Source of the DNA: Hydrotaea diabolus
Lineage: Eukaryota; Arthropoda; Insecta; Diptera; Muscidae
NCBI GenBank assembly: GCA_963513945.1
Contig: OY740719.1
Span: forward strand, 163,070,729-163,134,728
DNA length: 64,000 nucleotides
Direction: 5' to 3'
Shown here in pieces: positions 1 to 11,496 of this stretch (positions within the stretch are counted from its first letter, which is position 1; each line of letters begins with the position of its first letter). A model generated the notes under the pieces. It was not told where the DNA came from and did not search any database. It was given only the letters and a program-made list of their open reading frames with translations. A program made the translations under genes and the position numbers.

Positions 1-515
1 TCACTATATATTTGGATTCGAAGCAAAATTTGCCCGTTGCGGGTCGTTTTTTGGCCTACAAGAGCCAAGAAGTCCAGCTGCTTGATTGTCGTAAAATCCT
101 AAGACGTTCTAGCCATGTTCGTCCGTCCATGTGTCTGTTGAAAGCATTATAGCGGTGACGCGAATCAACCTAGCCTACGAGTATTAGCTGTTTGGTATTG
201 TATACAGGTTAAATCGGCCCAGGGGTTAATAAGTTTATCCTAAGGGAACTAAAGTTACATCGGTAAAAATCACTCTTTTTGAGTATTTCCTTAACAAATC
301 ATATCTTTTTCCTTAACAATGGTCTTTTTCCTCAACAATGTTTAAAATATATGCTGCACTGAATACCTAAAAAAAACAGCTGTTTTGCGTTTTGACCATG
401 TACCAACGGGCAATAAATAGTAAATATGGACACTTAAATTAAAGAGCATTTTGCTACGAATCCAAATATAGACCCCAAAAAACGGACCCTTTTATTTTTG
501 CGCTTTAGTAGCGTT
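1..515. repeat. Helentron/HINE-like dispersed repeat, 5'-truncated by window edge
   Basis: The stretch carries the fly repeat signature around positions 80-160 (cttgattgtcgtaaaatcc, then a gttcgtccgtcc run), followed by a segment that matches 51119-51560 in order and content. The two ends are inverted copies of each other: tatttggattcg near position 9 and cgaatccaaata near 457. The last bases (ggaccc...tagtagcg) match 52060-52090. No coding capacity is seen. Assignment to the Helentron-associated class is by resemblance of these repeats to one another and to the element at 28685-30450. Confidence 0.5.
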
Positions 516-983
516 TTATGAAAAAGTGACAAAAAAATATGAAACAATTTCAGGAAAAATGAGTAACATTTCATATAAAAAAATAAAATAACTTCATAAT
601 ACGTATAAAACATATTCATAAAAAATATGAAATAAATTCAAAAAAAATGAGAAAATCTTTCATTTAGTTTTTAAAAATCTCGAACTTTTATCATCCAACC
701 GATTTCTTAATTTTTAAGATTTTTCTTTTTAATATTTCATATGAAATTTTTCTTTGGCTAAAAAATAAGACAAATTTCGTTATTCATATGAAATAGTTCG
801 TGATTTTTACGAACATACTTTTTTTCAGTGTAGGCAATGCATAGCTGGTCTATCTGGTAGATCCGGCCCAGCATGTTTCAAGCAAAGAAACATGTTTATT
901 ACTCCATTAATTATAAAAATCAGTCACAATAAACTGCATAACAACTACAACTTTTATCGCCAAATGATATGGAAATCCCTCTA
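516..983. other. AT-rich spacer, no gene seen
   Basis: No coding signal. Several short palindromes of the type TTTCATATGAAA occur between 530 and 800. The last ~20 bp lead into the satellite. Confidence 0.4.
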
Positions 984-2564
984 GAATTCCCGCTAACCTC
1001 CAAAACCATTGTTTTCCCGAGATAGGCATTTAAAAAACGCTAGATTTGACGGGAAAATCGCCAAATTGGAAACGCTGGGAAGAGGGCCTTAGACGAGAGA
1101 AAATATTTTAGCTCTAGTAGGGCTAAACCTGTTTAAAACACAATATAAATTAATTTTTTAAAAGACTTCAGTTAAAGTTCAGAATAACTTAATTTTAAAT
1201 TTAAAAGTCTGCGACTGAAACTCAAAAAGTTTCATTAGAAATTCAAAATATTCTATTTGAAATTCTTTTAAACTTTAAATAGATTTTTGGAATTTCAAAA
1301 AGACTTTTCTAAATTTTAAACGGAATAGATTAAATTTCAAATGAAATCTTTTCAATTCCTAAATGGTTTGGGGTTAGATTAAATTCCCGCTAACCTCCAA
1401 AGGCATTGTTTTCCCGAGATGGGTATTTAAAAAGCGCTAGAGTTGACGGTAAAATCGCCAAATTGGAAACGCTGGGAAGAGGGCCTTAGACGAGAGAAAA
1501 TATTTTAGCTCTAGTAGTTGAGCTAAACCAGTTAAAAACACGATTAAAAATGTTAATATTCGAAAGACATCAATTACAGTTCAGAAAAACTTAATCTTAA
1601 ATTTAAAAGTCTGCGACTGAAACTCAAAAAGTTTCATTAGAAATTTAAAATATTCTATTTGAAATTCTTTTAAACATTAAATAGATTATTGGAATTTCAA
1701 AAAGACTTTTCTAAATTTTAAACGGAATGGATTAAATTTCAAATGAAATCTTTTTAATTCCTAAATGGTTTGGGGTTAGATTAAATTCCCGCTAACCTCC
1801 AAAGGCATTGTTTTCCCGAGATGGGTATTTAAAAAACGCTAGATTTGACGGGGAAATCGCTAAATTGGAAACGCTGGGAAGAGGGCCTTAGACGAGAGAA
1901 AATATTTTAGCTCTTGTAGAGCTAAACCAGTTTAAAACACAATATAAATTAATTTTTTAAAAGACTTCAGTTAAAGTTCAGAAAAACTTAATTTTAAATT
2001 TAAAAGTCTGCGACTGAAACTCAAAAAGTTTCATTAGAAATTCAAAATATTCTATTTGAAATTCTTTTAAACATTAAATAGATTATTGGAATTTCAAAAA
2101 GACTTTTCTAAATTTTAAACGGAATAGATTAAATTTCAAATGAAATCTTTTCAATTCCTTAATGGTTTGGGGTTAGATTAAATTCCCGCTAACCTCCAAA
2201 GGCATTGTTTTCCCGAGATGGGTATTTAAAAAGCGCTAGAGTTGACGGTAAAATCGCCAAATTGGAAACGCTGGGAAGAGGGCCTTAGACGAGAGAAAAT
2301 ATTTTAGTTCTAGTAGAGCCAAACCTGTTAAAAACACGAAGATTTAATTTTCGAAAGACATCAAGTGAAGTTCAGAAAATTCTAATTGAAATTCAAAAGT
2401 CGGCAATGAAACTCAAAAGGTTTCATTAGAAGTTCAAAATATTCCATTTAAAATTCTTTTAAACTTTAAATGGAATATTTGGAAATTCTTTTATAAATTT
2501 CAAACGGAATATTTGGAATTTCAAATGGAATCTTTTCAATTTCTGAATGGTTTTGAAGGTTAGC
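984..2564. repeat. Tandem satellite, ~400-bp monomer, four good copies
   Basis: Monomers begin with (a)aattcccgctaacctcc at about 984, 1381, 1783 and 2180, giving periods of 397, 402 and 397 bp. Each contains the same ordered blocks: ttgttttcccgagat, cgccaaattggaaacgctgg, a purine-rich gagagaaaatattttag and an AT-rich tail of degenerate 20-30 bp sub-repeats (aatttcaaaaagactttt). Copies differ by scattered substitutions and small indels. Monomer junctions are dyads: ggggttag just before the start mirrors ctaacctcc just after it. Confidence 0.9.
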
Positions 2565-4230
2565 GGGAATTTAAGCTATTTAAGCATTGTTTTCCCCAGA
2601 TAGGCATTTAAAAAGCGCTAGATTTGGCGGGAAAGCCTCCAAGTAGGAAACGCCGAGTAGAAGGCATTAGAAAAAATAAACTATTTTAGCATTAGTTGAC
2701 TGCATTTGTCAGCTGGACCAGTTTAAAATACGATAAAAAATTAAATTTTCGATAGACATATTGGAGTTCAAAAATTTCATTAAAAAGTCACGAATTAAAA
2801 CTGAAAAGGTTTCATTAAAAAGTCAAAATATTCTATTTGAAATTCTTTTAAACTTTAAATGGACTATTCGGAATTTCAAAAAGACTTTTCTAAATTTTAC
2901 ACGGAATATTTTAACTTCATTCAAAGCATTGTTTTCCCGAGATGGACATTTAAAAAGCGGCAAATCCGAATGGTTTGGTAGAGTTCATAAAAAAAGAGAT
3001 AATATTTCAGTTAACTACATTCGTGAGCTCGACCAGTTTAATACAGATTAAAAATTGAATTTTCGGAAGGCATCATTTGAAGTTCAGAAAATTTCGTTTA
3101 AAAACATCACGAATTGAAACTCAAAAGGTTTCATTGGATATTTAGATTATTTTATTTGAAATTCTTTTAAAATTCATATGAAACATACGAATTTCAAAAA
3201 GACTTTTCTAAATTTTAAACAGAATATTTTGAAATTCAAATGAAATATTTTCAATTTCTAAATGGTTTTGGAGGTTAGCTTAAATTCCCACTAACCTCCA
3301 AAGGAATTGTTTTCCGAGATGGACATTTAAAAAGTCCTAGAGTTGACAGGAAAATCGTCCAATTGAAACGCTGAGTATTTCAGCTCTCGTTGACTGCATT
3401 GGGTCAGTTTAAACCCGATTACAAACTTAATTTTCGAAGGACATCAATTGAAGTTCAAAAAATGCGATTTGAAATTCAAAAGTCACCAATTGAAACTCAA
3501 AAGGTCTCATTCAAATTATATAGTATGAATTTCAATAGGCTTTTCCAAATTTTAAACGGAGTATTTGGAAATTCATATAAAATCTTCATATTTCAATGGG
3601 TGGCATTTAAATTTTATATTTCTAATATAACCATTTGGAGTTCAAAAGTCGCCAATTGAAGCTCAAAAGGTTGCATTGGATATTCGGAATATTCCATTTG
3701 AAATTCTTTTAAAATTCAAATGGAACATACGAAATTTAAAAAGACGTTTCTAAATTTTAAACGGAATATTTGAAATTTCAAATGAAATCTTTTAAATTTC
3801 AAATGAAGGCTTTTGAATTGTAAATGAAATTTTCTGAATTTTTAAAAAAAAACATTTGAAATTCAAAAGTCACCAATTAAAACTTAAAAGGTTTTATAAG
3901 AAATTTTCGAATATTTCATTTGAAATTCTTTTAAACTTCAAATGATATATTCGGATTTTCAGTAAAACTTTTCTAAAATTCAAATGGAATATTTTGAATT
4001 TTAAATGAAATCTTTCATGAAGGAAGACTGACCAATCAGCCCAGTCAAAAACGACACAAACAAATAAAATAAATACCCATTTGGTCAAAGAAGAATGGAC
4101 ATCTTTTTAATTTCTTAAATTTACGTTAAACTTCAAAAGCATTGTTTTCATTTAAAAAGTGCTAGATTTGACGGGGAAAACGCCAAATTGGAATCCCTAA
4201 ATAGAGGGCCTTAGAAAAAAGAAAATGTTT
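2565..4230. repeat. Diverged continuation of the ~400-bp satellite
   Basis: Degenerate monomers can be followed at about 2565, 2926, 3283 and 4130 by the block gcattgttttccc/atttaaaaag. Spacing is irregular, and one unit (about 3650-4100) is mostly the AT-rich sub-repeat. At 3268-3300 the junction dyad is especially clear: ttggaggttagc followed by actaacctccaa. Confidence 0.75.
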
Positions 4231-4830
4231 TAGCTTATGTATAAAGACGATTAAAAATTGAGTTTTCGGAAGACATCAATTGATGTTTAGAAAATACCAT
4301 TTAAGTCTGCAATCGAAACTCAAAAGGTTTCATTTAAAATTAAAAAAAATATATTTCTTCTTTTTAAGTTGATTCTGAAAAAGAAACAACATAAAGGTCT
4401 CGAACCAGAATAAAAAAACTGCTCAAGTCAAAAAATATATTATTCTAAATTCTTTTAAATTCCAAATGGAATATTAGGAATTTCAAAAAGACGTTTCTAA
4501 ATTTCAAACGGAATATTTTTTAAATTTCAATTGGTGGCTTCTGAATTTAATGAATTTCAATTGATGTCATTTGCATTTCTAGTTGTCTTTTTAAATGTCA
4601 GTTAAATGTTTTCTGAATTTCAAACGGAATATTTTGACTTTCAAATTAAATCTTTGAATTTCAATGGGTGGCTTTTAAATTTTCTGAATTTCAACAAATT
4701 TCTAGTTGTGTTGTTAATGGACACTGTTGTTTTCTAGCACTTAAATACAATTTCTACATTTTGATAGTTTCTCCAGTTGGGAGCGATGTTATTCATAAAA
4801 GGAAACTAATAAATAAATGACAACTAAAAA
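4231..4830. other. AT-rich tail of the satellite with a short MITE end inside
   Basis: Mostly decayed sub-repeats of the satellite (atttcaaacggaatatt). Positions 4350-4430 match one terminus of the short TIR element at 49405-49738 (gaaaaagaaacaacataaag and the following gaaccagaataaaaaactgc). Confidence 0.45.
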
Positions 4831-4977
4831 AATATATTTTCTAAAATAAATGGTTTCGAATATAAAATTAATTTTAAACTCAAGTGGATGTGAGAAATTC
4901 ATATTTTCTAAAGTAAATGGTTTGGAATCGCATTGAATCCAAAATTAATTTTAAACTCAAGTAGATTTAAGAAATTC
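4831..4977. repeat. Direct tandem duplication, ~70-77 bp unit, two copies
   Basis: The unit 4831-4899 (atattttctaaaataaatgg ... gagaaattc) is repeated at 4901-4977 with an extra ~8 bp and a few substitutions. Confidence 0.8.
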
Positions 4978-5139
4978 CTGCCAAGCACTTGTTAACAGAA
5001 AAGGCTCCAATACATTTTAACAGTTTTGGGTAAAACGACCCATTGCTTTTGGGTCAAATTCAAAGTTGCTAAAAATTTAATACTCGTCCTTTCACTTTAC
5101 ATTTTTCTCGTATCAGTGTCATTGTCGATTTGCATAAAT

Positions 5140-5242
5140 ATTGAACATACAATATACATACATACATATACATATGTTGCTCTCTATCTAACCAGATATC
5201 ACACGTACATACATACATATACATATATATGTATATAAGTAG
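5140..5242. repeat. Interrupted (CATA)n/(ACAT)n microsatellite
   Basis: Runs of acatacatacatatacatat occur twice, split by a short unique segment. The ORFs across it are Tyr/His/Ile repeats and not genes. Confidence 0.85.
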
Positions 5243-5302
5243 AATACTTACAAACAAACCAAAATAAATTCCCATTTCGGTATTTTTGTAAAACCGACAT
5301 TT

Positions 5303-5558
5303 TCATTTATACGAGTAGGTTTGTATGGCATGTGTCACGAACGCGTACGTATGTGATGAATGGCGATTTTTAAGAATAATTCTCGTTTCGCTTCGTTCCG
5401 GTGAAATGATATCAGATGATGATGGTTTTTCGGTTGATACTTGCCTGAAAAAAGACTTCCATGGTTTTCGAGCTGGCATTTTTGGCCGCCTCGTGTATGG
5501 GATAGTAACCGTTATTGCAGGGTTTACGTGGGCATGCACCAAATTCAGTTATCTATAA
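5303..5558. other. GC-richer island with overlapping ORFs on both strands; possible exon or relic
   Basis: This stretch is clearly less AT-rich than its flanks and is open on both strands: a 77-codon plus-strand ORF at 5325-5558 and a 79-codon minus-strand ORF at 5303-5542. The minus-strand reading is basic and Ser/Pro/Arg-rich; the plus-strand reading ends in a hydrophobic segment (VYGIVTVIAGFTWA). I recognise neither product and see no convincing pair of splice sites. It lies in the TrpA1 intron on the TrpA1-sense side, but neither ORF resembles ankyrin or channel sequence. It could be a host exon, a captured fragment or chance. Confidence 0.25.
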
Positions 5559-5930
5559 AATAGTTGCCAATGAACGAAAAAGAAAGAAACTATAAATAAA
5601 TACAACCAAATTATACAATACTTTTATGTCTTAAACAAACGTGAAAATAAAATAATACTCAATTACACGATGGTGGGGGTGATTATAAAACACATGCAGA
5701 CGACAGTGCGTAAAATAGACTGAGATATAACACCAAGTCAAATATTCTATACAAACATAGTTTTAATTAGGAAAATAGTGCTACGGCTACGAGAGAGACA
5801 CCTACATGTGACTAATCAAATTTTGTAGGTTAAAGTTTCTATACATGTTTATTTCACCAGAGTATATTTCAAATAATTTCTTTTTTCATGGAGTTGTAAG
5901 GAGTTTTTAGACTAAAAATATGAATGTATA
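5559..5930. other. Intron sequence, nothing recognised
   Basis: AT-rich, no repeats or coding signal recognised before the next transposon starts. Confidence 0.4.
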
Positions 5931-6833
5931 GGGTGATCCTTCCAAAGGTATTTTTTCAGAACAAAAAAAAATATAAAAATTCCAATCAATTGTGGAATCT
6001 TTATTGGTAATTTAAAAGGACATTAATATTTTGAATACAATTTCCTTCAAATGTTGGCCGCAACTACGCCTCAGGGTTTCCATTCTGGGGGTACAATTTT
6101 GGATGACTCGTTCGAGCATTTCGACCGGTATGGCTTTAATGACACGCGTAATATTGGCTTTCAAAACCTGAATCGTAGCTGGGTTTTCAGCATAGACTTT
6201 GGACTTGACGTAACCCCAAAGAAAAATGTCTAAAGGTGTGATATCACTCGATCTAGGTGGCCAACTCACCTGTTCAAAACGTGAAATTAGCTGCTTTTCG
6301 AAATGACCTCTCAATAGATCCATTGTTTGAGCATCTGTATGTCAAGTGGCACCATCCTGTTGAAACCAAGTGTCGTCAAGATTACGGGCTTCAATTGCAG
6401 GTAGCATAAAGATCGATATAATGACGCGATCGCGAGCACCATTCACGGTTACGTTCCGGCCATCATCATTTTTGAAAAAATATGCACCGATGATTCCACC
6501 AGCTTATAAACCGCACCAAACCGTTGTTTTCCTCTTGAACCTCTTCTGGTTGCTCTTCAGTCCAAATGCGGCAAATTTTGTTTATTGACTTTGCCGTTGA
6601 GCCAAAAATAAGCCGCATCACTGAACAAAATGTTGATAGAAAACAGTGGATCTTCCCGTTTCTCATCGAACGCTCATTTCCATAATACAGTTGCCAACAC
6701 TTGAAGGTAATTATTTTCAAAAAATAAATGCCATAAAATGCCCTTTCAAATTACCAATAAAGATTCCACACTTGATTTGAATTTTTATATTTGTTTTTTT
6801 TGTTCTAAAAAAATAACTCTAGATGGATCACCC
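5931..6833 (-). mobile_element. DD41D mariner-like element, deletion derivative (copy A)
   Basis: Bounded by inverted ends gggtgatcc...aggtatttttt and a matching ...ctctagatggatcaccc, each flanked by TA, the target duplication of the superfamily. The minus-strand transposase survives in two pieces. Positions 6720-6466 hold the start of the catalytic core (LIFGSTAKSINK, a degenerate form of the FSDEAHFWLNG..NK region). Positions 6323-6012 hold the last part, with WPPRSSDITPLDIFLWGY. Spacing between the second and third catalytic Asp is 41 residues (DD41D, rosa-type). A TGA replaces the Cys codon in the DGATCHT motif, and the HTH DNA-binding region is absent. At 903 bp it is too short for a complete element. 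Confidence 0.85.
6012..6323 (-). pseudogene. DD41D transposase C-terminal part (copy A)
   Basis: 103 residues starting just after the second catalytic Asp region. It contains LLRGHFEKQLISRFEQVSWP, then ITPLDIFLWGY with the third Asp, then the family C-terminal region (TIQVL..NITRVIKA). Closely matches 47322-47579, 34920-35213 and 17064-17378. The upstream part is separated by a nonsense codon, so no functional protein is expected. Confidence 0.8.
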
Positions 6834-7538
6834 TACTTATATATATATCTCTTATCACTCTGAAAAGTATCTTTAATCACGTCAGTTTTTAAAAATGCCA
6901 AATTTTGCTTAAACTATTGATCGATACTTGTTACAATTACAGAATTAAAAATTTTAAATTTTTAATATGAATCGAATTAAAAAATTAATTTTCACAAAAG
7001 TTCAGCTAAATTAAATGGAAGGTGAGATGGGCTAGGCATGCAAAGAGAATTCTTGGAAATGTCTACACAAAACAAGCGTTTACAAAACAACTCTAATGGG
7101 CACCTTTTAATGATGGGGCCCTATAACACCGACTGGCAATATATATACACTAAAAAAGGATTCAACAATTTGAAGAATTCCTACATCAATTTAATGAATT
7201 TGGACATAATTTTTCAAGCTGCAACAATTTTCTTCATTTGATGTTGAAATTACAATTTTTCAATCCATACATCAGTTGAACAAGCACTGCGCATTAAATG
7301 AGGAAAAATACGTATCATTTTGTTGAAAGTTTAATAAAAATTTGATAAAAATTGTTCAAAAATTGTATAAAAGTTTTAATAAATTGTACAAAAATATTAT
7401 AAAAATTTACAAAAATATTATGAAAATTTACAAAAATATGTTGAAAATTGCACATCAATTTGATGATAATTTACAAGAATTGATGAACATTGTACATTAA
7501 TTTAATGAAAAGTGTACATCAATTAAAGGAAAATTGTA
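6834..7538. repeat. AT-rich stretch with degenerate short tandem repeats
   Basis: From about 7350 to 7530 a loose ~25-40 bp repeat (ttacaaaaatattatgaaaa, gtacatcaatttgatg) runs up to the next transposon and resumes at 8463-8530, so that transposon landed inside the array. The rest is not recognised. Confidence 0.5.
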
Positions 7539-8461
7539 CAGGGTTTTCCAATAGGTTCATAACAATTTCATATCTTTATGTCAACGCACCCTCAAACATT
7601 TTTAATGATCTTTCAGTGTCACAAGTTGTGACTCACAACGTCAACATTTTCATCCTGGTAAAGTTCAAATGAGCAACGTTTGGAAATCATTAAAAATTAT
7701 TAGCGAAATTCTGAGTCGGTGGTCGCAACTTTAAGAGCGCTTACTCCAATTTTCAGCCGTAGTAATTATCTTCAGCGATGAAGCTCATTTCTGACTGGGT
7801 GGTTTTTTCATTAGTTAATAATATGCGTTATTGGACAGCAAAAAGACACATGTGCTTCAAGAGACACAATTGCCTTCGCAAAAAATTACGGCGTGGTGGG
7901 GCTTTCATGCCGGAGTTATGATTGGGCTGTATTTTTTTGTCAATGAAAACAATCGTCATGGAAAGCGCTATTGTGCCATGCTAGAACGTTATTATTGGCC
8001 AGAAATGGATGAGCTTGACATCGCCTATAAGTGGTTTGAACAAGACGGTGCCACTAGCCCCACAGCATGCGTTACAATCGATTTACTGAAAGGCAAACTC
8101 AGTGAACGTGTTATCTCAAGAAATGGCCCAGTCGAATGGCCAGCTCGTTTATGCGATTTAAGCCATTGGATTTCTTTTTATGGGGCCACAAATCAAGTCA
8201 TTAGTCTATGCCAACTACTTCAAATGAGCTCAAAGACAACATTCAACGCGAAATTACCAACGTTCCCGTTAAATGTGTGCAAAAGTAGCGGAAAATTGGA
8301 TCCAAATAATAGATCGCTCGTGGTGGTCATTTGACCGAAATCGAATTTCATTATTAAAATGTAACATTTGCACTACGCCTAGAATAAATTTGAACTCTAT
8401 ATCTTAAATATTGTGTTTTAATAATAACACAAAAATTATTATGCCCTTAATGGAAAACCCT
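7539..8461 (+). mobile_element. DD41D mariner-like element, second family, decayed (TIR cagggttttcc)
   Basis: Ends are cagggttttccaatagg and its inverted partner ccttaatggaaaaccc, flanked by TA. The transposase is plus-strand. Near 7775-7800 it reads IFSDEAHF, and 7831-8334 continues through AWWGFHAGVMIGLYFF, KWFEQDGAT and the region corresponding to WP.R..DL. The third catalytic Asp motif is destroyed (SHWISFYG in place of TPLDFFLWG). Stops separate the first part. Fragments of the same family are at 23665-24187 and 43718-43870. Confidence 0.75.
7831..8334 (+). pseudogene. DD41D transposase fragment, catalytic core damaged
   Basis: 167-codon open stretch covering the middle and part of the C-terminal catalytic core. 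Recognisable blocks in order: the HAGVMIGLYFF strand, FEQDGAT with the second catalytic Asp, TIDLLKGKLSERVISRNGPV, and EWPARLCDL. After this the frame diverges from the family. No HTH domain. A long unused relic. Confidence 0.7.
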
Positions 8462-8590
8462 ATACAATAATCTGATGAAAATGTACATTAATATTATGAA
8501 CATTGTACGTTAATTTCATTAAAATTAATGCAACTATAAAAAACAGTCTAAAAGACTATAAGTTGCAAGCAGATATGACAGAGAAGTTTC
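8462..8590. other. Short spacer, tail of the AT-rich tandem stretch
   Basis: Continues the degenerate repeat found before 7538; no other feature. Confidence 0.4.
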
Positions 8591-9185
8591 AATGTATATT
8601 CGAACCCCAAGCAACGAATGCGCTGTAACCAAAATCAACACCTTTTCAGTGCAGGCAGATTCGCATTTAACGAGAACTGCAGGCAGTGAGTTTTCCACGG
8701 AACAAAGTCAACAAATTAACTCGAAACGCTTGCCTTGTTGTGTTTTTTATGGAAAACGACCATGCACTGTATCGCGAGTGTGGGTTTGCTTTTCATTGGT
8801 GTTTCGCGCGTGTTTGAATGCGTATCTTTGGTCTATAAATTTAACTGCTCTGCAAAAATTTTTCATCGCGGATAAATCATCGGCGAATCATCTGGACGAC
8901 GAATTGAATTGCGGCGACCATCATTAACGATTAACAATCCCGCGTCATCATTAACAATCCCGCGACTGCCGGTTCTATGTACCGGATTGACCCGAAACTC
9001 TTCGGCCAGGGGCAGTCACCTCAACAATATATGTTTTTTGTTCGTCCAACAACAACGATTAACACGCGAATCCTAATTCGTGTTTGGCAAAGCGAACTAC
9101 CGAAATGAATCGCATGCAAATATTCATGATGAATCGCTTATAATTTCTCTATGCGAATTTCTGGCGATTCGTCCGGAATAATTAC
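8591..9185 (+). mobile_element. Non-LTR retrotransposon 5' region with ORF1 start (relic)
   Basis: GC-richer than its surroundings. At 8977 a short frame opens with MYRIDPKLFGQGQSPQQYM and closes after about 43 codons; I read this as the N-terminus of a Jockey-like ORF1. Upstream sequence would be its 5' UTR. Assignment to the same element as the RT fragment downstream rests on adjacency, strand and similar base composition, not on a proven join. Confidence 0.4.
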
Positions 9186-9876
9186 ATGCGATCAATTAAG
9201 GCGATTCGCTTTGTACCGGACAACCACACACGGGATTGTGCTTTATTCGCGAGCGAACATGTCGTAGAATCGCATAGGGGAGTAACAGAAGATTCATTTA
9301 GAAGAATCGCTTTGCAATGGGCAGCCGCACACGAATGGGGATTTGCGTTTTGTTCGTTCAAAACGCAAATCCGCGATTCAATTCATCGTACAGTTGATTT
9401 GACGATAATTCACCTGCCTCAATCCAACTACCCCAAAATCCTTGGGGTAACATTGGACAGCATTTTTCGACTCTCTGCACATGCTATAGGAACAAGGTCC
9501 TTATGTCACTAGCCGGCAGTACTTGGGTAATGGACAAAGAAACCTTGTTGACCTCTTACATAGTGATAAATCGGTCTGCAGCAAACTTCGCAGAGCCGGC
9601 GAACGTGAGACCGGCGCAGTGGAAGAAAATTCAGACTTGCCAAAATGGCCTCCTGAGAAAATCATCAGGATGTCTCCTTATGTGAGGACCATCTACATGA
9701 GGAGACGAAGGTCCTTACCGTGCGCAGAAGGTAAACACTCTCTGCTTGGGTGCCTTCGGAGAAGTCATCCCAACTATCTCGTGGACAGGATGTCTCCGTC
9801 CAGACAGATCAGTTACGATCTTCATGATCGAGAGAGAGTGTTCAAGCGGTACAAGAGAGAGATTTTGAGTAAATGA
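9186..9876 (+). pseudogene. Jockey-type non-LTR reverse transcriptase, C-terminal fragment
   Basis: In two frames this reads as the thumb and distal part of a Jockey-superfamily RT. Positions 9186-9512 hold ALQWAAAHEWGFAF..KT and YPKILGVTLDS. Positions 9503-9685 hold LAGSTWVMDKETLLTSY, SAANFAEP and WKKIQTCQNGLLRKSSGCLL. Positions 9523-9876 hold HSLLGCLRRSHPNYLVD and DLHDRERVF. The catalytic FADD box is not visible, so palm and fingers are missing and the reading frame shifts at least once. Degenerate remnant of a 3' half. Confidence 0.75.
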
Positions 9877-10649
9877 AACGTGATTCACGTTTGAGCATTT
9901 GTAAGATACTAAATTTTATTTATACAAAAAGTGATTACGAGTATATCAAATGTTAAAAATATTTCTAGTCATCTAGTAAAACCTCCAGTAAAGATTACAA
10001 ATCAAAGCGGAGGCAAAATATACCATAGGCTGGTATTCGTCCTTAGTACTCGAAAATTGTCACATTTCTTGTGTGTGCGGGCTGCTCTTATCACAGGCCA
10101 TTATCACCAAGTGGAAGAATCGCATGATCTTGAGCGAGCGTACAAATAGTATCTAATGTACAATTTTATGGGTCGCACTTAAGAATGCAACATTACCCAA
10201 CACACAATTTTAAATATGTTCAACTTTGAACAATTTAGATCATCAAAACTATCAGGCAGGTCTGAACGACATTCAAGCTGATGAAGTCGCAGCATCAGTA
10301 TTCAGCTATAACGTGAATTAAGTGCCCCGGAGATTTGACCAGAGGAGTAGACGCTACCTCGGCAGACGCGCTTGGTTCAAGGCAAAAAATGAGACATTTT
10401 GACACTTTAGTCGCCAACGGCAACGCTTTCCAGGCTTAACAAAAAGTCAGTCATAGACCGTCAAATTGGGTCACTACTCTGGAGCTGTAACAATGAAAGC
10501 CCATTGACTATCAGCATCTGAATACCAAAAATAGAAGGGCATTCTATTTATAGTTTTTATATGTTTATGGAAACATCCTCGTTGTCAAACCGGAACTTTA
10601 TACAGAATAATAGAGAGCAAAAATTAATAAAATCCATATCTAACTTTAA
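9877..10649. other. Intron sequence, nothing recognised
   Basis: A few short ORFs without family resemblance. Positions 10085-10150 faintly echo the end of the RT fragment (a repeated atgatcttgagcgagcg-like phrase), perhaps more of the same decayed element. Confidence 0.3.
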
Positions 10650-11345
10650 TATTATAAAACTCATTGCTGGTCTGTTTGAAGCTACATCTCGCCTCCTAAA
10701 TATTGAATTTTTGTTTTAAGTTTGAAGTGTGTTTGAAGTCGTCGACCGCCTTTAGATCAAACTGCTGATCTGATCATGACTGCAATACTCTACTATATTC
10801 AAAAGGCGGCGAGTTTTCTTTTGTTTTTACAAATTCTATGACAACAGTTTTTACTAAAATTTAGCATGTATGTAGACGACGACCGGCAAAAAGATGTTCC
10901 ACACGGATTTTTTGATTTTAAGGCTGAAGGCGTGGCAAAAAGGGATTTAATCATGAAAAGCTACATCACGCCTTAATGGCATAACCGTTCTTACTGAAAT
11001 TTGGTACGTATGTGGACTGCGACCAGGAAGAAAATGTTGCATACAAGATTTTTTGATTTTTAGTGTATGGGCGTGACATAAGGGGATTTTACAAGTTTCA
11101 GTTACTGAACGTACTGAAACTGAGATGGTTATCGTCTATAAAAATATGCCCGGGCACAGACAGCTAGTAACATTAAAACTCATTGTTGGTCTGATTGGCT
11201 GTTTGAAGCTACACCACGCCTTAATGGCACAACCGCTCTTACTAAAATTTGGTAAGTATGTGGACGACGACCAGAATGAAAATGTTGCATACTAGAATTT
11301 TCGATTTTTAGTCCGTGGGCGTGGTAAATGTGGATTTTTATCATT
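10650..11345. repeat. Degenerate tandem repeat, ~140-250 bp spacing, three copies
   Basis: The block aaaatttggtacgtatgtgg followed by acgaccag.a.gaaaatgttgcatac occurs near 10857, 10999 and 11248. Each is preceded by cttaatggcataaccg... and followed by gggcgtg. A diverged piece recurs at 15013-15100 (actgaaactcagatg... ataaaaatatgc). No coding capacity. Looks like a non-autonomous Helitron-type repeat, but the class is not certain. Confidence 0.6.
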
Positions 11346-11496
11346 TTATGGATGGTATGCTTTGCTGTTTATTTTATTTATTTTAACAATAATTTCAATT
11401 GGTTTATATTTAGAAGATTCTCCTTATTGTATACTTTGTCTATTTAAATAAATCGTTTAAATCCCTTTGTACAAGTGATTTCATTTATTTTAAACG

